From an uncultured Acetatifactor sp. (lineage in GTDB: Bacteria > Bacillota > Clostridia > Lachnospirales > Lachnospiraceae), in NCBI GenBank assembly GCA_910583845.1, contig CAJUAB010000016.1:1-64000 (forward strand): a stretch of 64,000 nt of DNA, written 5' to 3'. The first letter of the stretch is position 1, and every line of letters begins with the position of its first letter. The translations under genes were made by a program, and so were the position numbers. Below the pieces are notes generated by a model. The model saw only the letters and a program-made list of their open reading frames with translations, was not told the DNA's origin and made no database searches. This document shows positions 8,321 through 16,778 of this stretch, piece after piece.

Positions 8321-9271
8321 GTGAACAGAAGTTTTTGCGTTTTCTTATTGGTCTGTCTGCTGTGTCTGTCCGCATGCGGCAGCGGGACTGCCGGGCGGCC
8401 GCCCGTGGAGGCGGAACCGGGGACAACAGTGACCTTTACGGACGATCTGGGCCGCCTGGTGACGGTGCGTCATCCCCAAAGGGTGATCTGTCTGATCGGC
8501 AGCTTTGCGGATATCTGGTATCTGGCCGGAGGGGCGGAGACGATCGTGGCGGCCACGGATGCCGCCTGGACATATTTTGATCTGCCGTTTGGGGAGGAGG
8601 TGATCCGTCTGGGGGGCGCCAAACAGTTGAAGATGGAGCAGCTGATCGCCTGCGATCCCGATCTTGTTCTAGCCAGCTGCGGAACCGACCGGAATATGGA
8701 ACTGGAATCCGCCTTTGAAGAGATGGGGATCAACGCGGCGTATTTTTCCGTCAATACCTTTGAGGATTATCTGCGGATGCTGAAAATCTGTACGGACATC
8801 ACCGGACATGCCGAAAATTATGACATTTACGGTACCGCTGTCCGAGCGCAGGTGGAAAAGGCTCTTGGAAGAGTCGACGGTTCACAGCCCAGTGTCTTGT
8901 ATATCCGGGTCACCGGAAGCGGCTGTAAGGTCAAAAACAGCGAGGGAAGTGTGCTGGGAGAGATGCTTGCGGCCATGGGGTGTGAGAATATCGCGGACAG
9001 GGAGGACAGCCTTCTGGAACAACTCAGTATGGAGAAGATTCTGGAGAGTGATCCGGAATATATTTTTGTGGTATTACAGAGCGCGGACCCGGCGGACGCG
9101 CAGGCGGTTCTGGAGACCACGCTCCTGCAAAATCCCGCGTGGACTTCCCTTACGGCCATAAAGGAGGGGCGCTGTTATACAATGGATCAGAAACTTTATA
9201 ATCTGAAACCGAATGAACGATGGGGGGAAGCCTATGAGCAGCTTGCGGATATTCTTTACCCGGCGCAGTGA
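8321..9271 (+). CDS. Periplasmic-binding-type lipoprotein (BtuF/FhuD-like)
   Basis: A 316-residue lipoprotein of the class III (helical backbone) binding proteins. A signal peptide ends in the lipobox LSAC with lipidated Cys19. The body shows the family opening TFTDDLGRLVTVRHPQRVIC, the interior DPDLVLA, and a closing region (LLQNPAWTSLTAIKEGR) where these proteins wrap the ligand. Such proteins deliver iron-siderophore, heme, cobalamin or related tetrapyrrole and metal chelates to a FecCD permease. The GTG start 8321 sits 8 bp after AAAGGGAGG; the longer frame to 8183 has no ribosome site and would spoil the signal peptide. The permease overlaps its 3' end, so the three importer genes are translationally coupled. 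The ligand is unknown. Confidence 0.85.
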   Translation: MNRSFCVFLLVCLLCLSACGSGTAGRPPVEAEPGTTVTFTDDLGRLVTVRHPQRVICLIGSFADIWYLAGGAETIVAATDAAWTYFDLPFGEEVIRLGGAKQLKMEQLIACDPDLVLASCGTDRNMELESAFEEMGINAAYFSVNTFEDYLRMLKICTDITGHAENYDIYGTAVRAQVEKALGRVDGSQPSVLYIRVTGSGCKVKNSEGSVLGEMLAAMGCENIADREDSLLEQLSMEKILESDPEYIFVVLQSADPADAQAVLETTLLQNPAWTSLTAIKEGRCYTMDQKLYNLKPNERWGEAYEQLADILYPAQ

Positions 9272-10247
9272 CAGGTTTTTCTGGGGCGGACTGTGTATCC
9301 TGACGCTGATGGCGGCGGTGCTCAGCCTGGGGATCGGCTCGGTGAAACTTAAGCCCGGGGAGGTACTTGCCGCGCTGACCGGGCGGGATACCGCTTCGAC
9401 CGCTGCCCGGATCGTGCTCTACAGTCGGTTGCCCCGGACCTGCGCCGCAATGCTGGCAGGTGCCGCGTTGGCGGTTTCCGGCGCGATTATTCAGACGGTT
9501 CTGGACAATCCTCTCGCGTCTCCCAGTGTGATCGGTGTCAATTCCGGCGCGGGACTTGCGGTGGCGTTGGTATGTGCCGCCGCGCCGTCCGCACAGCAGT
9601 ATACGCCGCTGGTAGCCTTTGGCGGCGCGTTGGCAGGAGTTTTTCTGGTGGCGGGTTTGTCCAGGCGCACCGGCGCTTCCCGCATGACCGTGATCCTTGC
9701 GGGGGTTGCCATATCAGCGTTGTTTGGTGCCGGTATCGACACGGCGGTTACGCTGGTGCCGGACGCGCTGGGCGGCGTCACGGATTTTCGGATAGGGGGC
9801 TTTACGGGCGTCACCATGGCGCGGCTGGCTCCGGCCGCCGGGCTGATTGCAGTCAGTATGGGCGTCACGCTGTCGCTCTCCCAGCAGATGGATATCCTGG
9901 CGCTGGGCAGCGACACGGCCCGGAGTCTGGGGCTCTCTGTGGGGCCTGTCCGCTTTGTTCTGCTGGTTCTGGCGGCAGCCCTGGCGGGGGCGGCAGTGAG
10001 TTTCTGCGGTCTGATGGGTTTTGTGGGTCTGATTGTTCCCCACACTATGAGACGGTTGCGGGGGGACGGAAGCCTTTCGCTGATCGTCTCCTCCGTCTTA
10101 GGGGGCGCTTTCTTTGTAGCGGTGTGTGATCTGCTGGCAAGAGTGCTGTTTTCTCCCTTTGAACTGCCAGTGGGCATTATACTGGCATTTGCGGGGGCCC
10201 CTTTTTTCTTGTGGCTTCTGTTTCAACAGAGGGGAGGACGCAAATGA
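9234..10247 (+). CDS. FecCD-family ABC importer permease
   Basis: A 337-residue, approximately ten-helix membrane permease of the BtuC/FhuB/FecCD family. The conserved helix-2/3 segment LPRTCAAMLAGAALAVSGAI and the loop LDNPLASPSVIGVNSGAG are diagnostic. The ATPase-contacting segment GFVGLIVPHTMRRL is also conserved. It moves the chelate delivered by the upstream lipoprotein through the cytoplasmic membrane. The start ATG 9234 lies inside the lipoprotein's 3' end with GGGGGAAG just ahead. The in-frame ATG 9213 is possible but lacks a site. The gene ends ATGA-overlapping the ATPase. Confidence 0.9.
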   Translation: MSSLRIFFTRRSDRFFWGGLCILTLMAAVLSLGIGSVKLKPGEVLAALTGRDTASTAARIVLYSRLPRTCAAMLAGAALAVSGAIIQTVLDNPLASPSVIGVNSGAGLAVALVCAAAPSAQQYTPLVAFGGALAGVFLVAGLSRRTGASRMTVILAGVAISALFGAGIDTAVTLVPDALGGVTDFRIGGFTGVTMARLAPAAGLIAVSMGVTLSLSQQMDILALGSDTARSLGLSVGPVRFVLLVLAAALAGAAVSFCGLMGFVGLIVPHTMRRLRGDGSLSLIVSSVLGGAFFVAVCDLLARVLFSPFELPVGIILAFAGAPFFLWLLFQQRGGRK

Positions 10248-11053
10248 TCCAGTTAAGCAGGCTTTGCGCAGGGTATTTTGGGAGACCCGCCATACGGGAA
10301 GTCACCATGGAATTTCTGCCGGGGAAGGTTACCGTGCTGCTGGGGCCCAACGGCAGCGGGAAGTCTACACTGTTGAAGGCGGCGCTGGGACTGCTGCCGG
10401 TCATGAGTGGGGAGGTTCTGTATGACGGGGCGGACATACGACAGATGAAGCCCAGACAGATCGCCCGGAAAGCGGCGCTGCTTGCCCAGAGCCGGAATAT
10501 CCCCTCCATCCAGTCGCTGCGGATGGTGCTGCATGGGCGCTTTCCGTATCTGACATACCCCAAACGCTACGGCGGGAAGGATTATGCCATCGCACATAGC
10601 GCCATGGAGGCCACCGGGAGCCGCCAGCATGAAAATACCAATGTAAGTCAACTCAGCGGGGGTCAGCGCCAGGGGGTGTATCTGGCTATGGCGCTGGCAC
10701 AGGACACCCAAACGGTCTTTATGGATGAACCCACCACTTATCTGGATATCCGCCGTCAGTTCCAGACTATGGAAATCGCCCGTTCCCTGGCCGGGGAGGG
10801 GAAAGCGGTGGTGCTGGTATTGCATGATATCTGCCTTGCCCTGCGGGAGGCGGACCGGATCGCGGTGTTTCAGGAGGGACGGCTGCTCTGCCTGGATCAG
10901 CCGGAGGCCGTCCGGAAAAGCGGGATACTGGAAGAGGTATTTCAGGTGGGGGTATATCCTGTACAGACTCCGCACGGTACACAGTATTACTGCGTTCCGG
11001 GGCAGAATCAGTTCCCGGAAAGCGGGTTTTGCAATGGCCTGAGAAAGACATAG
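10244..11053 (+). CDS. FecCD-type importer ATPase
   Basis: A 269-residue ABC ATPase. It shows Walker A GPNGSGKST, signature LSGGQRQG, Walker B TVFMDEPTTYLD and a switch histidine in VLVLHD. Length and gene order match the FepC/BtuD-like subunit of class II importers. The ATG overlaps the permease stop (ATGA at 10244-10247), which strongly suggests translational coupling. Its own TAG stop is followed 17 bp later by the siroheme synthase. The complete transporter is therefore lipoprotein, permease and this ATPase, with presumably two copies of each membrane/ATPase subunit. Confidence 0.9.
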   Translation: MIQLSRLCAGYFGRPAIREVTMEFLPGKVTVLLGPNGSGKSTLLKAALGLLPVMSGEVLYDGADIRQMKPRQIARKAALLAQSRNIPSIQSLRMVLHGRFPYLTYPKRYGGKDYAIAHSAMEATGSRQHENTNVSQLSGGQRQGVYLAMALAQDTQTVFMDEPTTYLDIRRQFQTMEIARSLAGEGKAVVLVLHDICLALREADRIAVFQEGRLLCLDQPEAVRKSGILEEVFQVGVYPVQTPHGTQYYCVPGQNQFPESGFCNGLRKT

Positions 11054-11070
11054 GGAGTAAGGAGTGAGAA

Positions 11071-13317
11071 ATGCCGTATTTTCCCATATTTATAGACTTA
11101 AACAGCAAACCGGTGCTGATTGTGGGCGGCGGAGCCGTGGCGCTTCGCAAGCTGCAAAAGCTGATGCCCTACGGGGGACGGATGACGGTGGTTGCGCCCC
11201 ATATTCTGCCTGAACTGGCAGCTGTTCCCGGCGTGAAACTGCAAAAGCATTGTTTCAGCGCTGCTGATCTGCGCCCGCGTCCTGCGCTGGTCATTGCCGC
11301 CACCAATGACAGGGAGACGAACCGCCACATTTCCTTACTCTGTCAAAAGCGTCATATTCCGGTGAATGTGGTGGACGATCCGGCACTGTGCAGTTTTCTG
11401 TTTCCGGCGCTGGTGCGGCAGGGCGATTTTTCGGCGGGAATCTGTACCGGGGGCGCAAGCCCTGTGGCAGCGGCTTATTTCAAGGAGCGGCTGCGGGAAC
11501 TGCTGCCGGAGGGGCTGGACCGGATTCTGGACTGGCTGGCCTCCCTGCGCCCGGCCATGAAAAATGCCATACCGGGGCAGCATAACCGGTCGGAAGTATT
11601 CCGAAGATTGTTTGATGCCTCCATGGCAAAGGGAGAACCTCTGACCCAGGAGGAGGCGGAGTGCTGTATGGGCGGCGGGGCCGGGGACGGTGCTCCCCTG
11701 CGGGAGGGCCCTGCGTCACCGGGCAGCGCTCCCCTGCGGGAGGGGTCTGTGTCACCGGGCAGTGCTCCTCTGCGGGAGGGGCCTGCGTCACCGGGCAGCG
11801 CTCCCTTGCGGGAGGGCCCTGCGTCACCGGGCGGCGCTCCCCTGCGGGAGGGGTTTGTGTCACCGGGCAGTGTTGCCCTGGTGGGGGCGGGCTGCGGCAC
11901 TGCGGATCTGATCACTCTGCGGGGGCTGCGGCTGCTGCAGCAGTGCCAGGCGGTGGTGTATGACGATCTGATTGATCCGGCATTGCTGGAGTCTGCTCCG
12001 GAGTCCGCGCTGCGGCTCTACATGGGAAAGCGAAGCGGATCACACGCCGCGTCACAGGAGCAGATCCATCAAAAGCTCATCGAACTGGCCCGTTCCGGTC
12101 TGCGGGTAGTGCGTCTGAAGGGCGGTGATCCCTACCTTTTCGGGCGGGGAGGAGAGGAGATGCTGGCGCTGCGGGCCGCCGGAATTTCCTGTCAGGAGGT
12201 TCCCGGTATCCCCTCCCCCATGGGTATAGCGGCGGAGGCCGGTATTCCCCTGACGCATCGGGGAGTCAGCCGGGGGGTGCATATAGTCACGGCCCATACA
12301 GCCGACACGCCGGACGGTCTGCCGGAGGATTTTGACGCGCTGGCCGGACTGTCCGGCACACTGGTATTTTTGATGGGACTGGAGCGGCTGCCTGTCATCG
12401 CGGCCCGGCTGGCGGCGGCAGGAAAGGACAAAAATACGCCCGGGGCGGTGATCTCCGGCGGCAACGCGCCGAACCCTGTCCGGGTCCGGGCACCGTTGTT
12501 TCAGCTGGAACAGGCCGCAAGAAGCGCCGGCGCGTCATCACCGGCCATTATACTGGTGGGGGATGTGGCGGCCATGGATTTGTCCGCGCCTGCCGGTCCC
12601 CTTGCGGGGAAAAGAATCGGTGTCACGGGCACCCGGGAGGTAGCGGAGAAGCAGTTGAGCGCGTTCCGGGAGCTGGGGGCGGAGGCGCTATGGGTGCTGC
12701 GTCTGCATGTGAAAGAACTGCCCATGGAATCTGACTGGCAGGATGTGGGAGAGAGGCCCGGCTGGATCGTATTGACCAGCGCCAACGGAGTAAGGATATT
12801 TTTGGAGCGGATGAAAAGAGAAGGCAGGGATATGACGCTTCTGGAAAAATGGAAGTTCGCCGTCATCGGCGCGGCCACCGGCCGGATGCTGGCCCGGTAT
12901 GGGATAAAGGTGGATCTGTGTCCCCGGTCTTTTACAAGCCAGGCCCTGGCGGCGGAGCTTGCGGCCAGAGCAGAACCCGGGGAAAGAGTCGTTCTGCTGC
13001 GCTCGGCCATGGCTTCTTCCAAGCTGCCGAAAGCGCTGCGCAGGGACGGGTTCGCGGTGGAGGAGTATTCGATTTATGACGTGGAGAGAGAAGTCTGCGG
13101 GGACACGCTTCCCGTGCTGGATTATCTCACTTTTTCCAGCGCGGGCGGTGTGAAATTGTTTTTGGAGCAATATGGGGCCATTCCGCGCAAAACCCGCTGT
13201 GTCTGTATCGGCGGCGTAACCGCCGATGCTTTGTCACGATATACGGAGCAGCCATTTTTGATCTCGCGGGAGATTTCCGCGGAGAGCGTGGTCGAAGCTG
13301 TATTGCGCGATGGGTAA
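11071..13317 (+). CDS. Trifunctional siroheme synthase (Met8-SUMT-HemD fusion)
   Basis: A 748-residue fusion for siroheme synthesis. Residues 1-200 are the precorrin-2 dehydrogenase/ferrochelatase-like domain, with NAD motif LIVGGGAVALRKL and a Met8-like helical tail. A low-complexity linker (about 200-267) consists of five 12-residue repeats. Residues about 268-505 are uroporphyrinogen-III C-methyltransferase, with VGAGCGTADLITLRGL, RLKGGDPYLFGRGGEE and the PGIPSPMGIAAEAGIPLTHR signature. Residues about 510-748 are uroporphyrinogen-III synthase (HemD-like). Thus one chain could convert hydroxymethylbilane to sirohydrochlorin and siroheme. AAGGAGTGAG precedes ATG 11071. Its place downstream of the siroheme reductase and the chelate importer strongly suggests cofactor supply for that reductase. 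It ends convergent with rloB. Confidence 0.9.
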   Translation: MPYFPIFIDLNSKPVLIVGGGAVALRKLQKLMPYGGRMTVVAPHILPELAAVPGVKLQKHCFSAADLRPRPALVIAATNDRETNRHISLLCQKRHIPVNVVDDPALCSFLFPALVRQGDFSAGICTGGASPVAAAYFKERLRELLPEGLDRILDWLASLRPAMKNAIPGQHNRSEVFRRLFDASMAKGEPLTQEEAECCMGGGAGDGAPLREGPASPGSAPLREGSVSPGSAPLREGPASPGSAPLREGPASPGGAPLREGFVSPGSVALVGAGCGTADLITLRGLRLLQQCQAVVYDDLIDPALLESAPESALRLYMGKRSGSHAASQEQIHQKLIELARSGLRVVRLKGGDPYLFGRGGEEMLALRAAGISCQEVPGIPSPMGIAAEAGIPLTHRGVSRGVHIVTAHTADTPDGLPEDFDALAGLSGTLVFLMGLERLPVIAARLAAAGKDKNTPGAVISGGNAPNPVRVRAPLFQLEQAARSAGASSPAIILVGDVAAMDLSAPAGPLAGKRIGVTGTREVAEKQLSAFRELGAEALWVLRLHVKELPMESDWQDVGERPGWIVLTSANGVRIFLERMKREGRDMTLLEKWKFAVIGAATGRMLARYGIKVDLCPRSFTSQALAAELAARAEPGERVVLLRSAMASSKLPKALRRDGFAVEEYSIYDVEREVCGDTLPVLDYLTFSSAGGVKLFLEQYGAIPRKTRCVCIGGVTADALSRYTEQPFLISREISAESVVEAVLRDG
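11692..11871 (+). repeat. In-frame 36-bp minisatellite in the siroheme synthase linker
   Basis: Five consecutive 36-bp units encode APLREGPASPGS with variants (SVSPGS, PASPGG, FVSPGS). It links the dehydrogenase and methyltransferase domains. All units keep the frame, so copy-number changes would alter only linker length. The composition is G+C rich and palindromic (CCCTGCGGGAGGG). Confidence 0.95.
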
Positions 13318-13330
13318 GGAAGCCGGGGAC

Positions 13331-14104
13331 TCACTTTAAGTCTGTTCCCCGGGGGGAACTATCTTCCGAAGGCAATAATTCATAAAATCGGGAGATTAAT
13401 TTATATAGATGGCTTCCAAGCTCCTGAGGCCAACGCTCCACAGGATTGGTATGTAGTAATCGGGCACGTTTGACAGCAAGGGAAACCTTTTCGACAGTAT
13501 AGTCATCCGGATTGGGGATTTTATGGCCGTTGCCACTCATGGTTATGCCCGAATCAGTCATTTTCGAGCGAAAATAGCTGTCTCCTGTCCTGTTTGCGTG
13601 TTTTCTGTCTTCCTCGCAGACTTCAAAGTGATGCAAATAAAGCCAGAACTCGAAAAATGGATTGGTTACGGCATACTGTATTCCCTTTGCTGTACATTGC
13701 TGTAAGACTGTCTTGAACTCATTTATCTTATTGGATGCAATGTGATCATCAACATCTATAACAATCCAGAATTCATCTTCCGCGTGTTTATCAAATTCGT
13801 AAATATGATCGTTTTCATTGATAAAGGTTTCCAACCTGTCCAAAACATATTGTGGACTTGATTTATTTTGCTCATCCCATTGGGCCTGTGTTCGCTCAGA
13901 AGCGGGAATTTTTAAAAAGTCCCTTCTGGCGGATACAAGGCATATCTGACTGGAGATGTCTGAGAAAATTTTTTCTGAAAGGATTTGAAAATATTTTTCT
14001 TCTGTCACAGGCCCCTCACAGGAAAAAAATATAATTTTGGAGCTGCGGGGGCGCTTCTCTCGCAAAGGCTGTGGGACCATGGGTGTTCTGGTAGATAAAT
14101 TCAT
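13331..14104 (-). CDS. rloB: RloB-like TOPRIM-type defence protein
   Basis: A 257-residue protein of the RloB/AbiLii family. The first TOPRIM-like acidic motif is FSCEGPVTEEKYF (about 28-40), followed further on by an acidic pair in WIVIDVDDH (a DxD-type motif), so a nuclease-like metal site is likely. Its ATG overlaps the stop of the upstream rloA (ATGA at 14101-14104), which fixes the operon order rloA-rloB. In related systems the pair confers abortive infection or is found inside restriction-modification islands. Mechanism and trigger here are inference. The 3' end is convergent with the siroheme synthase; a GC-rich hairpin at 13323-13352 lies in the overlap of the two ends and lacks a U-tract. 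Confidence 0.85.
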   Translation of the reverse strand: MNLSTRTPMVPQPLREKRPRSSKIIFFSCEGPVTEEKYFQILSEKIFSDISSQICLVSARRDFLKIPASERTQAQWDEQNKSSPQYVLDRLETFINENDHIYEFDKHAEDEFWIVIDVDDHIASNKINEFKTVLQQCTAKGIQYAVTNPFFEFWLYLHHFEVCEEDRKHANRTGDSYFRSKMTDSGITMSGNGHKIPNPDDYTVEKVSLAVKRARLLHTNPVERWPQELGSHLYKLISRFYELLPSEDSSPRGTDLK

Positions 14105-15441
14105 CTGCTATAATCTCCCTTTATTACAGGAACAGCTCCGAACCGTCCTGCCAGATAGCTTTTGATATTGGAGTACCCATCTACAGTATCAGGGGACAGC
14201 ACATAATCGGAAAACGGTTTTAAGTAGCTTTCGCCGGAGTGGTTTTTTTCTATAAACCAGATTTCATCCTGGGTCAGGTCCTCCAGACTGATCAGGTTGA
14301 CATCATGCGCCGTAAAGATCAACTGGTTGCGATGCTCCTTAGCAATAAAGTCATTAATAAATGTTTTGGTCAGTTTCGTGTGCAGACAGCGGTCAATCTC
14401 GTCAATAAAAAATACGGATGATTTTGCGGTAAGTCCAAAAAGGATGGGGAGCAGATCCAATAGTCTCTGTGTTCCATCAGACTCCTCATCCTTGTGAAAG
14501 GAAAAAGTTTTACCGGCCAGTGAATGCTCCAGAATCATTTCGCATAGCATGGGTTCGCCGTTCTCTTCGTTAAAAATGAACAGACGGCCGTTGATATTTA
14601 CCAGTCCCTCCCGTTTCTGCAGAATATCATCAATAATTTCCTGAGGAATATCCATATCAATCAACAGCTTATTCAATTGTACCTTTTTGGCCTGAGCAAA
14701 TATTTTGTTAATGCCTGTATCATAGTTCACTAATTTGGACGATAAAAATCTGGCAAAATGCTCATTCTGCATCAATCGCATCTCAAGCATGTGTACTTTA
14801 GAGGAAGGAAAAATGATTTGGATATTATAGAACCATTCCACTATACTCTCAGCAATGGAAAAACCGTTTTCCGATAACTTATATAGAAATAACTGATTCC
14901 GCTGATTCTTTTTGATGGTTTCCTTCAACAACTCAGCCAGACGCCTTTTCCGGCTGTTCTTTCTTCCCAGGTAATGTGAAAGCTCTATGGAGGTTACATC
15001 TTCATTGGTTGTGAGTCTTTGAAAAATTGGTAGGAAAGTTGTTTTCCCCAGAATCATTAACCATTCTTCCTTGACTCGGAAATCATCCAGTGTGAACCCA
15101 TATTCGTAGACATTTTCGTTGTGGTAGAACATGAACTGAAAAGTACTGTTCTTTCCGATGTCTGAAAAATCTCCCTTAAATTGCGGTATCCCGGTTCTGG
15201 TTCCGCTTTTTTGGGCTTCCACAATGTAGTCCCGGGCAAAATCCAAAGATTGTATGAAATTTGATTTTCCCGAAGCGTTTGGGCCTAACAGGGCTCCTCG
15301 GCGCAATATTTTCCAGGGTCCCTGAACAGTATGAAGTGTAACCAGGTATTTATGATCAAGGTTCTGGGTGGTCGGAAACATACTGTATTCTATTGGATGT
15401 GCAATCGACTTGTAATTTTTTACAATATATTTCAGAAGCAT
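14101..15441 (-). CDS. rloA: RloA-like AAA ATPase (AbiL partner)
   Basis: A 446-residue ATPase of the RloA/AbiLi type. It starts with the family's typical MLLKYIVKNYKSI strand, then Walker A LLGPNASGKSN (Lys59). An SMC-like interrupted nucleotide-binding domain ends with Walker B SSVFFIDEIDRCLHTKL and a late histidine in FTAHDVNLISL. It is similar to the OLD-type and RecF-like ATPases that partner with a TOPRIM nuclease; here that role falls to the overlapping rloB. The two likely form a phage-defence complex that senses a nucleic-acid or phage signal. GGAGGGGTAG precedes the ATG, and its promoter is visible at 15539-15567. AT-richer than neighbouring genes, in keeping with transfer. Confidence 0.85.
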   Translation of the reverse strand: MLLKYIVKNYKSIAHPIEYSMFPTTQNLDHKYLVTLHTVQGPWKILRRGALLGPNASGKSNFIQSLDFARDYIVEAQKSGTRTGIPQFKGDFSDIGKNSTFQFMFYHNENVYEYGFTLDDFRVKEEWLMILGKTTFLPIFQRLTTNEDVTSIELSHYLGRKNSRKRRLAELLKETIKKNQRNQLFLYKLSENGFSIAESIVEWFYNIQIIFPSSKVHMLEMRLMQNEHFARFLSSKLVNYDTGINKIFAQAKKVQLNKLLIDMDIPQEIIDDILQKREGLVNINGRLFIFNEENGEPMLCEMILEHSLAGKTFSFHKDEESDGTQRLLDLLPILFGLTAKSSVFFIDEIDRCLHTKLTKTFINDFIAKEHRNQLIFTAHDVNLISLEDLTQDEIWFIEKNHSGESYLKPFSDYVLSPDTVDGYSNIKSYLAGRFGAVPVIKGDYSR

Positions 15442-15538
15442 AATACTACCCCTCCCATTAAAGAATGTCCATCCCGCCCTGTTCCATCCTGCTGACTTTT
15501 ATCGCAGAGGCGCATAAAAAGTACTTTCTGTCTTTTGT

Positions 15539-15567
15539 ATTGTAGCATACAGTAAATACGACAGCAA
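15539..15567 (-). promoter_or_regulatory. Promoter of rloAB
   Basis: Reading on the minus strand, TTGCTG (15567-15562), a 17-bp spacer and TACAAT (15544-15539), with a TGC directly ahead of the -10, form an extended -10 promoter. The -10 lies about 100 bp upstream of the rloA start. Confidence 0.6.
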
Positions 15568-15613
15568 CCATAACTTATCGAAAATGTCTCTGCCTGGAGG
15601 GGGTGCGGACATA

Positions 15614-16513
15614 TCACAATTCCGGCAGCTCCGCGCTGTTTTTCCGGTACTGTGACGGCGTCAGATGCATGTATCTGCGGAAGGTACGGTTGTAGTAGCT
15701 GATGTTGTTAAATCCCGTTCTCATGGCAATATGGCCGATTTCCAGGTCAGTCCGGCGCAGCAGTTCCATGCTCATGCTGACGCGGTAAAAGTTAATATAT
15801 TCCACGGGGGACATGCGGGTCATGGACTTGAAAAATCGGCACAGATGTCCCGGGCTCATATGAAATCCGGCGGACAGATCGCCCAGAGAGATAGGGCGGT
15901 CATAGTTTTCGCGGATATATTCGATCATTTCCTTTATAAGGCTTACCCGGTAATCGGAAGGGGCTTTGGCGTCTTTTTCCTTTTTCCGGGCGTGACTGTA
16001 GCAGAGATGCCACAGCTCCAGGAGCTTTGCCTTGACCAACAGCTCATAGCCGAATTCCTTTTGGAGAAAGAGCTGCCGGATTTCACAGAGCAGGCCATGC
16101 GCCCGGGCTTCCCAGACGCTGTCTGAGGCGGAAAGGATCGGAAAAACCGTATCCTGATTTAACACGGGCTCAATGTACTGCTGGCGGATGACATCGCTGA
16201 TGGGGCCGGACAGCAGGTCCGGATGGAAGACCAGGGCGAAAAAGGAGAAAGGTTTTCCGATTTCGCAGGTCACCAGATGGAGCTGGTTGGAGGGAATGAA
16301 GATCACGTTGCCCCGGCAGATTCCCGTATAGGCGCCGTTTAACCGGAGACTGGCGGCTCCTTCAGTGACCACCAGGATCTCCATCTCCTCATGCCAGTGG
16401 CAGTGTATGCGCTCCGGCAGATCTGCGTTCGAAACCACATCATAGACAGACAGCGGAAACAGCATATTGCCGTGCGCTGTCTGCTCCTTTAACATCAAAA
16501 ATTGCTGCTCCAT
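15614..16513 (-). CDS. AraC-family transcription regulator with cupin sensor
   Basis: A 299-residue regulator. The first 110 residues form a cupin-type ligand-binding fold (HCHWHEEMEILVVTEG with several histidines). From about residue 195 follows the double helix-turn-helix of the AraC family (ISLGDLSAGFHMSPGHLCRF and IGHIAMRTGFNNISYYNRTF). Such regulators sense sugars and act on neighbouring genes. It is divergently transcribed from a GH31 glycosidase with a 265-bp shared region, the usual layout for a regulator and its target, so activation of the glycosidase by its substrate is likely. AGGGAGAAAAG directly precedes the ATG. It ends 173 bp from the rloA start. Confidence 0.9.
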   Translation of the reverse strand: MEQQFLMLKEQTAHGNMLFPLSVYDVVSNADLPERIHCHWHEEMEILVVTEGAASLRLNGAYTGICRGNVIFIPSNQLHLVTCEIGKPFSFFALVFHPDLLSGPISDVIRQQYIEPVLNQDTVFPILSASDSVWEARAHGLLCEIRQLFLQKEFGYELLVKAKLLELWHLCYSHARKKEKDAKAPSDYRVSLIKEMIEYIRENYDRPISLGDLSAGFHMSPGHLCRFFKSMTRMSPVEYINFYRVSMSMELLRRTDLEIGHIAMRTGFNNISYYNRTFRRYMHLTPSQYRKNSAELPEL

Positions 16514-16778
16514 CTTTTCTCCCTGATCCGGACAGACCTAAACTACCGTTTTGCAGTTTTGCGCCGCAGGCAAAAAGCCGGTCATCAAAATCGTGTCAGC
16601 GGATATCAAATATATTAAAGATCATTTCCCCAAAAATCATTATAATACAAATATAGCAAATAGGAAAGCGAAGCGCAACCCCTGGACGGTGCTGCCGGGC
16701 AATGGCGGTGCCCGGACAGGCGGGCCTCTGGCAGGGTGATCGCAGCTTCGGGGAGCCGCGGAAACGGAGGATGTTGAG
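16514..16778. promoter_or_regulatory. Divergent control region between araC-type and GH31 genes
   Basis: A 265-bp AT-rich region with a perfect TATAAT at 16641-16646 on the plus strand but no good -35, the pattern expected for an activator-dependent promoter. No clear AraC half-site pair could be defined by eye. The GH31 ribosome site GGAGGATG lies just before 16779. Confidence 0.45.

Noticed and set aside
11475..11915. Minus-strand repetitive ORF across the siroheme synthase linker
   Set aside because: It arises from the repeated GC-rich units and is antisense to the real fusion.
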